Shown here: positions 1-6,272 of the stretch, in pieces | Numbering within the stretch: the stretch's first letter is position 1 | Layout of the letters: every line of letters begins with the position of its first letter | NCBI GenBank assembly: GCA_014729935.1 | Contig: WJJB01000068.1 | Span: 1-7,327 of the forward strand | Direction of reading: 5' to 3' | DNA: 7,327 bases | Source of the DNA: Candidatus Bathyarchaeota archaeon | Lineage (GTDB): Archaea; Asgardarchaeota; Lokiarchaeia; Sigyniarchaeales; Sigyniarchaeaceae | Made by a program: the position numbers and the translations under genes | The notes under the pieces: generated by a model | Told to the model about the DNA's origin: nothing | Database searches by the model: none | Seen by the model: the letters and a program-made list of their open reading frames with translations, nothing else

Positions 1-357
1 ATAAAGGGTTTACATGAGGATGGAATGCTTGAAATGCAAGAAATACACACGGGGGGAAGACCAAAGCATTTATACCGCTTATCAGCGGCAGGCATGAAAA
101 GATTACTGCAAGTGAAACAACAGTTGCATGATTTCTTCACGAGAATGCAGGAAGAATTTGCGTACTTGTTTGACGAGAATTTCAGCGTGGACGTGTTTCT
201 CGACAATGCAAATTTCACCGATCATGACCCGCTTGACCATATCTTGGAACGTGATATTCCCATTGATGAAAAGATCGAGCACTTGGAAAGCATCGAGCAA
301 GATCTCGAGCAAGCACTCCAGCGCGTTCGCGAGTTGAAGGAGGAACTTATCAAATGA
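1..357 (+). CDS. PadR-like winged-helix transcriptional regulator, C-terminal part (5' end cut by window)
   Basis: The frame is open from base 1 and gives 118 residues before TGA, so the start and the recognition helix lie upstream of the window. The first visible part is the winged-helix wing: a 'G(L)HEDGMLE' strand, a turn with GGRPKHLYRLS (fragment residues 18-28), then 'AAGMKRLL', matching the 'GRP+..Y.LT..G...L' pattern of PadR-family repressors. The rest is acidic and helical; residues 87-118 (PIDEKIEHLESIEQDLEQ and on) look like the coiled-coil dimerisation helix of PadR proteins. The stop overlaps the next gene's start as ATGA, so regulator and exporter are one operon. In the well-studied LmrR/LmrCD case a PadR repressor controls its adjacent heterodimeric ABC exporter and binds the drugs directly. 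I infer the same role here. An internal ATG at base 25 is not the true start, since it would discard part of the wing. A MarR-like winged helix is the main alternative. Confidence 0.8.
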   Translation: MKGLHEDGMLEMQEIHTGGRPKHLYRLSAAGMKRLLQVKQQLHDFFTRMQEEFAYLFDENFSVDVFLDNANFTDHDPLDHILERDIPIDEKIEHLESIEQDLEQALQRVRELKEELIK

Positions 358-2126
358 ACTCACTAGCCATGATCTTCAAGTATTGGTTGAAATCAAGAAA
401 AAAATTCATCGCGGCCATTGCCATGCTTGCGTTATCGACGGTATTCAGCTTGCTACTACCAGCGATTATCGGCAGGCTTATTGGCAGGCTAACCCCGGAC
501 GAATTTGGTATCATTGGCGATCCACTCACCGTGACCGAGCTTTCCTTCATGATACTTCTCGGCATGGTATTCGCCTTGGGGGCATTCATTTTCAACAGGA
601 CGGCACGGATCCTCAATGCGGATGTGGCTTCAAAGGCAGTCTACCACATTCGCAAGGACATCTACGATTCCATATATAGCCAATCATTCGCGTATTTTGA
701 CAAGCAGGAAACCGGGCAGCTCGTTGCCCGGGCAACATCGGACGTCGAGCAAACGGAGATGCTGTTCGGGTTCGCGCTCAACCTTGGTTTCCAAGGTGGA
801 TTGTCATTGATCGGTGTTATCATTGCCGTGATGATAACACCTTTCTCGTGGATATTCTTCCTTTTCATACCACTTTCCTTGATATCGGCGACATTGCTTG
901 CCTCCCGGTTGAAGTCCATATTTCTTGAAGCACGGGATGCATTCGGGAACCTGACCAACACGCTGCGGGAAAATATCGTGGGATCACAGGTGGTCCGCAT
1001 TTTCTCCACGCAAGGGAAGGAAAGAGAAAAATTTAGGAGGAACAACGAGAGATTCAAGAATGCATCCATAAAAAGCGTTAAGTACACGTCTATATTCATG
1101 CCCTTGAATCTAGTCATCGTGGGACTCATGTACATTGCAATATTCTATTTCGGGGGAGGTGCGTACATGAACGGCACCATTTCAAGCGGTATGCTCTTCA
1201 CAGTACAAGCATACGTTGCCCAGACGATCTTCCCTCTCTTCATCATTCCCAGCATACTTACCATGTATTTCCAATCAGATGCTGCCCTCACCAGGGTACG
1301 TGAGGTGATAGACTCTGCGCCAGATATCCACGAACCTGAGGAAGGGATTCCCGCAGCTGGCATAAAAGGAAAGATTGAATTCAATGATGTATCATTCGGG
1401 TACACCCCGAGATCCTTGGTATTAAAGAAAATATCTTTTAACGTGGATCCTGGCAAGAAACTCGCAATTATCGGCACCACGGGTTCCGGGAAATCAACGA
1501 TCATCAATCTGGTGCCGAGGTTTTATGACGTGGTGGGAGGAGAGATTCTCATTGATGGGAAAAACGTGAAGGGGTACCAACTCAAGGAATTGCGGAAGCA
1601 AATCGGAATCGTCTCGCAGGAAACTTTCCTATTCAACAGGACAATTGCTGATAACATCAGGTTCGGGAAGGAAGAGGCACCCCTGGACGAAATCATCAAT
1701 GTGGCAAAGGTGGCAAATATTCACGATTTTATCACTTCCCTGCCGGAAGGATACGATACCATCGTTGGGGAACGGGGTATGCGCCTCTCTGGCGGTCAAA
1801 AACAACGCCTATCCATCGCCCGTGCATTGCTCATAAATCCCAAGATCTTGATCTTCGATGATAGCACCAGTAGCGTTGATGTCGAGACGGAATACCACAT
1901 CCAGCAGGCATTATCCATGTTTGGCGACACGACGACCATCATCATCACCCAGCGCGTCTCCACAATTAGGGACGCCGACAAAATTCTGGTGCTGGACAAG
2001 GGAAGGGTAGTGGGATTGGGAACGCACGAGGAACTCCATGGAAATAACGCCCTGTACACGCAAATATACCAGACACTTTTCCAAAAACAACAATCCAATG
2101 AAAAGAAAGGTGGAGGTAACACGTAA
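354..2126 (+). CDS. ABC exporter half-transporter, degenerate-site subunit (TMD-NBD, LmrC/TM287-like)
   Basis: This 590-residue protein has the normal length of a type IV exporter half-transporter. Six membrane helices are visible at about residues 17-40, 62-82, 140-163, 164-184, 246-268 and 278-305. The ATPase domain follows with A-loop Tyr350, Walker A GTTGSGKS (374-381), Q-loop Gln422, signature LSGGQ (478-482), Walker B ending in Asp502, and a D-loop SSVD. Two catalytic positions deviate: the usual Glu after Walker B is Asp503, and the switch-loop His is Gln533 (ITQRVSTI). The same Asp/Gln pair marks the degenerate subunit of TM287/288-type heterodimers. Its intact LSGGQ would complete the active site of the partner encoded immediately downstream. 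The start at 354 is supported by GGAGG at 339-343, ten bases upstream, and by the ATGA overlap with the regulator. The stop overlaps the next gene as TAATG. The protein contains no cysteine. The exported substrate is unknown. Confidence 0.95.
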   Translation: MNSLAMIFKYWLKSRKKFIAAIAMLALSTVFSLLLPAIIGRLIGRLTPDEFGIIGDPLTVTELSFMILLGMVFALGAFIFNRTARILNADVASKAVYHIRKDIYDSIYSQSFAYFDKQETGQLVARATSDVEQTEMLFGFALNLGFQGGLSLIGVIIAVMITPFSWIFFLFIPLSLISATLLASRLKSIFLEARDAFGNLTNTLRENIVGSQVVRIFSTQGKEREKFRRNNERFKNASIKSVKYTSIFMPLNLVIVGLMYIAIFYFGGGAYMNGTISSGMLFTVQAYVAQTIFPLFIIPSILTMYFQSDAALTRVREVIDSAPDIHEPEEGIPAAGIKGKIEFNDVSFGYTPRSLVLKKISFNVDPGKKLAIIGTTGSGKSTIINLVPRFYDVVGGEILIDGKNVKGYQLKELRKQIGIVSQETFLFNRTIADNIRFGKEEAPLDEIINVAKVANIHDFITSLPEGYDTIVGERGMRLSGGQKQRLSIARALLINPKILIFDDSTSSVDVETEYHIQQALSMFGDTTTIIITQRVSTIRDADKILVLDKGRVVGLGTHEELHGNNALYTQIYQTLFQKQQSNEKKGGGNT

Positions 2127-4741
2127 TGCCTGATTTAAAAAAAAATGAAGGGAAAAAAGCCACTTACCAGCCAGCAGGCGTCAAGCACGGACCAATGTTT
2201 GCACAGGGACCCGTTTCGCTCGACCACGAGAGAAAAACCATCTGGTCCTGGATTTTCGGCCACTTGAGTGAATACAAGGGCAGGTACATCGCGTTCGGTG
2301 CATTCTTGGTAATATCATCTCTCGTGATGTCCTTTTCACCCATCATATCACAAGTCATCATCGACCAAGCGATAATCCCGAAAAAATTCACCCTCTTGAT
2401 GAATTTCTCCCTGCTGTACCTGGTTTTGATGGTGGGAACGGGGATCCTGACCTACATTGGCATGTTCAACATGCAGCGGGTGGGGCAGAACATCATCTTC
2501 AACATCCGTAACGAGTTGATGGAAAAGCTGCAATCGATGTCCATGTCGTATTTCGACCAGCATCTTTCCGGCGATATTATTTCCATCACCACGAATGACG
2601 TTGACCAACTGAATAACCTCGTGGGGAGCCAACTTGTACAGATCATAACCAGCCTTATCACCCTCGTGTTTAACATCATTTTCATGTTCATCCTGCACCC
2701 CGTGCTTGCGTTGATTGCCTTGGTTGCCTTTCCCATATACGTGATAGCCACCAGGGTCTTCAAGCGGGTGGTTACCGGAGCGTTCAAGGACGTTCGAAAG
2801 AAGATGTCCAACGTGACTTCATCGATCCAAGAGAACATTGCCGGTGCCAAGGTGGTCCAAGCTTTCGGGCAGGAAAAGAAGGCAGCCAGGGAATTCGACC
2901 AGGCGAACATGGCAAATTACCAAGCTTCCTTCAAGGTGCGCAAGATCATGAGCACGTTCTTTCCCCTGATAGGTTTCATCTCATCCATTCTCACCGCCCT
3001 CGTCCTATATGTTGGAGGTTGGCTTAACTTAGAGGGTATCGTGATTCTTGGATTTACCGCCTCACCAGGCACTCTAAGCGCGTTCAATGGTTTTCTTGCC
3101 CAGTTCTTCAGGCCCTTCATGACGCTCATGCAGTTCCAGCAGATCATTGAATCCGCCATGGCGGCATCCGATCGCGTGTATGGACTGCTTGAAGAGGAAT
3201 CCGAGTTACCCGATCCCGACGAGAGTCAATCAGGACATCCCGAATCATCAGGCACGATAGAATTCAAGAACGTTTCCTTCGGGTACAGGTTCAACCACGA
3301 CAATAATGGTGGAAAGCGCGAACCACCTCACATTCAACGTGCTGGTGGTGCGGAACCCATGAAACCACCATTCCCAGGGGGGATGATGGAAATGATGAAA
3401 CGAGCCAGGGAATTCCTGCAAAGCCTCCCGGAAGCCCACCGGTCATTCCTCACCAAGAATATGCTCAGGATCCCCGTACCGGTTAAGCGTGAATTGATGA
3501 TGCGTCTCATGGGGGTTAGAATGGAGGAAAGAACCGCGATCATCGATGAAATCCTTGAAAAGCATGGTTATGCCGTTCCGGATTCTGAAACAGCTAGAAT
3601 GAACCCCGACCTGAAAACTAAGTTTGAAGGAAATGCTCCGCCGGCTTTCCCTGGCATGCAGGCTATGCAAGGGCAGCAGGATGGTGCTGGCACCTTACCA
3701 AGAGCCATGAACGCGGATGGCAATAATCCTGCTTTAAACATGCAAGGGATGGGAGGATTGCCAATGAACCCAGCCATGCTCGACCGAGTCGTGGCCATGC
3801 TCGACCGGATGCTAACACCTGCAACTTCAAGCATGGGGACATCTGGTGGTGGCATGGGAGGTGAAGGCGAGGGCATGAGGGCGACTGGTGGTGGAAGGAT
3901 GCCTGTGAGCAAGAAAGGCTTGCTACGCATGCTGGCACAAGCACCCATACCTAAAGATATCTTCGAGGGTTTTCCTGAACGCGTGCAAGAAGCCATCAAC
4001 GAGGAACGCGTGCTGATGCAGCACGAGCAATCTTCAGGCTACGTCTTGCGCAATGTCAATGCTACCATCAACGCGGGACAGACAGTCGCAATAGTTGGTG
4101 AAACGGGTGCAGGAAAGACAACATTCATCAAGCTCATTAGCCGTTTTTATGACGTGAACGATGGATCCATAATGCTCGATGGTATCGATATCAGGAACAT
4201 CAAGAAGCAGGAACTCAGGGATGATATCGGCATGGTTCCACAAGATTCTTTCCTATTCGTCGGGACCATTAGGGAAAACCTGCTTTACGGCATGGATCCC
4301 ACCATCCCGGGTTTGGAAACAAAAATGCTCGATATCTCCAAATTCCTTGGATTGCACAATTTCATCGAGGCTTTACCGGATGGCTACGATACCATGTTGA
4401 AGGAAAACGCGTCGAACATCAGCATCGGGCAAAGGCAACTGATGGCATTTGCCAGGGCACTCATGACGGATCCCATCATCCTGATCCTCGACGAGGCAAC
4501 GAGCAGTGTCGATCCATACACGGAAACGCTAATCCAGGATGCCCTGGACCGTGCACGCCAAGGAAGAACGACAATCATCATTGCCCACCGGCTCTCGACG
4601 ATAAAAAACGCAGATAAGATTCTCGTGCTGGGTAAAGATGAACATGACATCATCGAGCGGGGCACGCACGAGGAATTGCTCGCACTAGATGGGAAATACA
4701 AGCGGTTGCTAGAAATGCAACGGACCGATACAACCATTTGA
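2126..4741 (+). CDS. ABC exporter half-transporter, catalytic subunit, with a ~250-residue insertion in its ATPase domain (LmrD/TM288-like)
   Basis: At 871 residues this is about 250 longer than a normal half-transporter. After a hydrophilic N-terminal extension (1-40), membrane helices lie at about 53-75, 88-112, 167-190, 193-210, 276-296 and 318-340. The ATPase domain begins with IEFKNVSFGY (A-loop Tyr387) and is interrupted by the insert (about 388-636, described separately). It resumes at YVLRNV (639) with Walker A GETGAGKTT (658-666), Q-loop Gln706, Walker B ending Asp789-Glu790, D-loop SSVD and switch His821. The signature is ISIGQ (765-769) instead of LSGGQ. Intact Glu and His with a weak signature is the complement of the upstream subunit, so the pair should form a heterodimer with one hydrolytically active site. 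GGAGGT at 2112-2117, eight bases before the ATG, and the TAATG overlap support the start. There is no cysteine. Core function is secure; substrate is unknown. Confidence 0.95.
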   Translation: MPDLKKNEGKKATYQPAGVKHGPMFAQGPVSLDHERKTIWSWIFGHLSEYKGRYIAFGAFLVISSLVMSFSPIISQVIIDQAIIPKKFTLLMNFSLLYLVLMVGTGILTYIGMFNMQRVGQNIIFNIRNELMEKLQSMSMSYFDQHLSGDIISITTNDVDQLNNLVGSQLVQIITSLITLVFNIIFMFILHPVLALIALVAFPIYVIATRVFKRVVTGAFKDVRKKMSNVTSSIQENIAGAKVVQAFGQEKKAAREFDQANMANYQASFKVRKIMSTFFPLIGFISSILTALVLYVGGWLNLEGIVILGFTASPGTLSAFNGFLAQFFRPFMTLMQFQQIIESAMAASDRVYGLLEEESELPDPDESQSGHPESSGTIEFKNVSFGYRFNHDNNGGKREPPHIQRAGGAEPMKPPFPGGMMEMMKRAREFLQSLPEAHRSFLTKNMLRIPVPVKRELMMRLMGVRMEERTAIIDEILEKHGYAVPDSETARMNPDLKTKFEGNAPPAFPGMQAMQGQQDGAGTLPRAMNADGNNPALNMQGMGGLPMNPAMLDRVVAMLDRMLTPATSSMGTSGGGMGGEGEGMRATGGGRMPVSKKGLLRMLAQAPIPKDIFEGFPERVQEAINEERVLMQHEQSSGYVLRNVNATINAGQTVAIVGETGAGKTTFIKLISRFYDVNDGSIMLDGIDIRNIKKQELRDDIGMVPQDSFLFVGTIRENLLYGMDPTIPGLETKMLDISKFLGLHNFIEALPDGYDTMLKENASNISIGQRQLMAFARALMTDPIILILDEATSSVDPYTETLIQDALDRARQGRTTIIIAHRLSTIKNADKILVLGKDEHDIIERGTHEELLALDGKYKRLLEMQRTDTTI
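3287..4033 (+). other. In-frame Met/Gly/Pro-rich insertion within the NBD of the second exporter subunit
   Basis: These bases encode residues 388-636 of the second exporter subunit. In the upstream paralogue only about six residues (TPRSLV) separate the A-loop FGY from the strand LKKISF; here about 250 residues do. By my count about 26 are Met (roughly 10%), and none is Cys. The visible layout is a Gly/Pro/His-containing linker (388-419), a helical segment (420-480) with MMEMMKRAREFL, LMMRLMGVRMEER and IIDEILEKHG, a low-complexity Met/Gln/Asn/Gly stretch (490-550), a short amphipathic helix MLDRVVAMLDRML (551-563), a Gly-rich linker (571-590), and a last helical segment (596-632). It sits in the cytosolic beta-subdomain. 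It is not a frameshift product: the reading frame is continuous and all ATPase motifs are intact on both sides. I recognise no known domain. Confidence 0.85.
3773..3807 (+). repeat. 14-bp direct repeat, 21-bp period, within the NBD insertion
   Basis: GCCATGCTCGACCG occurs at 3773-3786 and again at 3794-3807. The 21-base period equals seven codons, so both copies encode Ala-Met-Leu-Asp-Arg (residues 550-554 and 557-561) in the same heptad position. This suggests a short tandem expansion that lengthened an amphipathic helix in the insertion. Confidence 0.8.
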
Positions 4742-4753
4742 ATCATCGATGAT
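4742..4753. repeat. 12-bp perfect palindrome directly after the exporter operon stop codon
   Basis: ATCATCGATGAT is its own reverse complement and begins one base after the TGA of the second exporter gene. It could be a protein-binding site or a chance palindrome. With no loop it would make a poor terminator hairpin. Confidence 0.4.
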
Positions 4754-4773
4754 CCATGTTATCATTCATCACC

Positions 4774-4781
4774 TTCTTTTT
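4774..4781 (+). terminator. Possible archaeal-type poly-T terminator after the exporter operon
   Basis: TTCTTTTT lies 33 bases after the stop of the second exporter gene, at the head of a C/T-rich stretch that runs to about 4800. Archaeal RNA polymerase can stop at T tracts in the non-template strand without a hairpin, and no stable stem precedes this one. The assignment rests on position and composition only. Confidence 0.35.
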
Positions 4782-4880
4782 CCAACCATCCAACCTTCCT
4801 GCACCGTGGGGTTCACGTGGAAAGAACCTATCCAGCGGGGTCTTAAAGTCCTTTATCGAGTTTATAATGCATATTCAAAT

Positions 4881-4889
4881 TATTTAAAT
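4881..4889 (+). promoter_or_regulatory. TATA-like box for the COG1433/radical SAM gene pair
   Basis: TATTTAAAT at 4881-4889 resembles an archaeal TATA box. A start site about 26 bases downstream of its centre falls at about 4911-4912, next to the GTG at 4913, so the mRNA would be leaderless or nearly so, which fits the lack of a Shine-Dalgarno sequence there. A second A/T element, TTTATAAT at 4861-4868, could serve an alternative start near 4890. It also contains a bacterial -10-like TATAAT, but 17 bases upstream I see no good -35. Confidence 0.5.
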
Positions 4890-4912
4890 CACATGGTTTC
4901 CCTACATCACCC

Positions 4913-5314
4913 GTGGAACACACCATGACGACGGTTACATATTCAATAGCAACACATGGAAACCAAGTTGCTGCGCATTTCGGCAGGTGCCCAAGTTACA
5001 CCCTTATTGATGTTGAGAATGGCAAGGCAAGCAACAAGCGCGTGGTGCAAAACCCCGGGCACAGCACGGGAGCGATTCCGACATACATGAAAGAGCTGGG
5101 AGTTGATGTCATGATCGCCGGTGGCATGGGGCGTCGGGCCATCCAATTTTTCAACCAGTTTGGCATTCAGACGGTTCTTGGTGTGAATGGCCCCATTGAA
5201 AGCGTGATCGCTCAAATAGAGAAGGGCACGCTGCATGGTGGCGAGAGCACGTGTTCACCTGGAGGCGGAGTCAACTACGGCATCCCGAAAGCAGACGGGC
5301 ACCACAAGCATTGA
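4913..5314 (+). CDS. COG1433 / NifX-NifB-type dinitrogenase iron-molybdenum cofactor family protein
   Basis: A single small alpha/beta domain of 133 residues, or 129 if it starts at ATG 4925, matches the Pfam 'dinitrogenase iron-molybdenum cofactor biosynthesis' family (NifX, NafY, MTH1175-like). Visible hallmarks are TYSIATHGNQVAAHFGRCPSY at the N-terminus (Cys26), ELGVDVMIAGGMGRRAIQFF (61-80), the IQTVLG strand and the GPIESVIAQIEKGTL helix. The C-terminal tail GGESTCSPGGG...GHHKH adds Cys114 and a His cluster that could bind metal. Family members bind FeMo-cofactor precursors or iron-sulfur clusters, but many lie in genomes without nitrogenase and have no known role. No nif structural gene is visible here, so nitrogen fixation should not be inferred. 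GTG 4913 is favoured if the TATA box at 4881 gives a leaderless mRNA; ATG 4925 gives a more typical N-terminus. The radical SAM gene begins inside this one. Confidence 0.88.
   Translation: MEHTMTTVTYSIATHGNQVAAHFGRCPSYTLIDVENGKASNKRVVQNPGHSTGAIPTYMKELGVDVMIAGGMGRRAIQFFNQFGIQTVLGVNGPIESVIAQIEKGTLHGGESTCSPGGGVNYGIPKADGHHKH
5218..5226 (+). promoter_or_regulatory. Weak Shine-Dalgarno-like site inside the COG1433 gene, before the radical SAM start
   Basis: AGAGAAGGG ends eight bases before ATG 5235 and is the only purine-rich element supporting that start. It is weaker than the GGAGG sites in the exporter operon. Confidence 0.3.
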
Positions 5315-6272
5315 AAAGGAACCGGGGAAGCGCATTGCTTTCGGACCCGTTCCCTCGCGTCGGCTGGGAAAAAGCCTTGGTATTAACAACATCCCGCCAA
5401 AGCATTGTTCCTACTCGTGCGTTTACTGCCAGCTCGGGAAGACCAATCAACTGACGGTGCAGCGCCGCAAGTTTCATGATCCTGGCACCATCATTGATGC
5501 TGTCTCCAAGAAATGCAAAGCAGCAAGAATTCATGGCGAGCAGATCGATTACCTCACGTTCGTGGCAGATGGGGAACCCACCCTCGATCGAAACCTTGCC
5601 CGGGAAATCACCGGTATCAAAGCTTTGGGATATCCCGTTGCAGTGATTACCAATGCTTCCCTGATCCATGATACGCAAGTGCAAGCCGCCCTGTTGGGCG
5701 CTGATTGGGTGTCCCTGAAAGTAGATGCCCTGGACAATGCCACTTGGAAAAAAGTAAACAGGCCTGCAAAAACACTTGATCTTCAAGCCATCTTGAATGG
5801 CATGATCGACTTTGCTAGACAATTCACGGGACATCTCACCACCGAAACCATGCTCGTGGATGGCATTAATGACAACGAAGACCAAGCGAGGAAGATCGCC
5901 AGTTTCGTGTCAACCATCCAACCGCGGGAGGCATGCATAGCCATTCCTACACGTCCACCTGCAGTGAAAGATATCAAGCCCGCGGGGGAGCTTGCCATCA
6001 CCCGCGCATACCAGATTTTCGACTCCGAGCTTGATTCTACCAGTATCTCCTGCATCACCGGATTCGAGGGCAACGAGTTCGCCTTCACCGGGAATGCAAG
6101 GGAGGATCTATTGAACATCATGTCCGTGCACCCGATGCGCAAGGAAAGCGTGAAAGCCTTCTTGCAAAAATCGAAATCCACGTGGCGCGTGATGGAGAAC
6201 CTATTGGGGACCGGTGAAGTACTAGAGATGCAATATCATGGAAACACGTATTACATGAGAAAAATCATGTAG
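5235..6272 (+). CDS. COG0731-type radical SAM protein with C-terminal winged-helix-like region
   Basis: This 345-residue protein holds the radical SAM cluster motif CSYSCVYC (Cys58, Cys62, Cys65; CX3CX2C), which binds a 4Fe-4S cluster and S-adenosylmethionine. The cluster is preceded by the family signature FGPVPSRRLGKSLGINNIPPK (36-56). Other marks are FVADGEPTLD (109-118, the SAM-contacting GE motif), ITNASL, LKVDALDNATW...VNRP (161-177) and ETMLVDGIND (204-213). The C-terminus (about 285-345, MSVHPMRKESVKAFL... to YYMRKIM) looks like a winged helix. The family is annotated as wybutosine-synthesis-related Fe-S oxidoreductase, but these short members are not TYW1 itself and their reaction is unknown. 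The only ATG/GTG codons before the signature, 5235 and 5238, force an 80-base overlap with the COG1433 gene and a 35-residue N-terminal extension. An ATT start at 5310 or 5334 is the alternative. Co-transcription with COG1433 suggests metallocofactor work. Confidence 0.88.
   Translation: MVARARVHLEAESTTASRKQTGTTSIEKEPGKRIAFGPVPSRRLGKSLGINNIPPKHCSYSCVYCQLGKTNQLTVQRRKFHDPGTIIDAVSKKCKAARIHGEQIDYLTFVADGEPTLDRNLAREITGIKALGYPVAVITNASLIHDTQVQAALLGADWVSLKVDALDNATWKKVNRPAKTLDLQAILNGMIDFARQFTGHLTTETMLVDGINDNEDQARKIASFVSTIQPREACIAIPTRPPAVKDIKPAGELAITRAYQIFDSELDSTSISCITGFEGNEFAFTGNAREDLLNIMSVHPMRKESVKAFLQKSKSTWRVMENLLGTGEVLEMQYHGNTYYMRKIM

Noticed and set aside
662..1135. 157-codon ORF on the - strand
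   Set aside because: Opposite the conserved membrane domain of the first exporter; no motif or start signal.
3568..3999. 143- and 93-codon - strand ORFs (3568-3999 and 3663-3944) opposite the NBD insertion
   Set aside because: I considered whether the insertion hides an antisense gene. The products are Pro/Ser/Cys-rich, as expected from the reverse complement of Met/Gly/Ala codons, and show no domain.
3287..4033. The insertion as a frameshift, an intein or an inserted mobile element
   Set aside because: The frame is continuous with normal codon use. There are no intein splice-junction residues (no Cys at all, no terminal His-Asn), no terminal repeats or target duplication, and no transposase or endonuclease motif.
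4913..5314. Evidence of nitrogen fixation
   Set aside because: The family is widespread outside nitrogen fixers, and no nifH, nifD, nifK or true nifB is in the window.
5271..5885. 204-codon ORF on the - strand
   Set aside because: It lies entirely opposite the conserved radical SAM gene, including its cluster motif, has no recognisable motif of its own and no ribosome site. It is a shadow.
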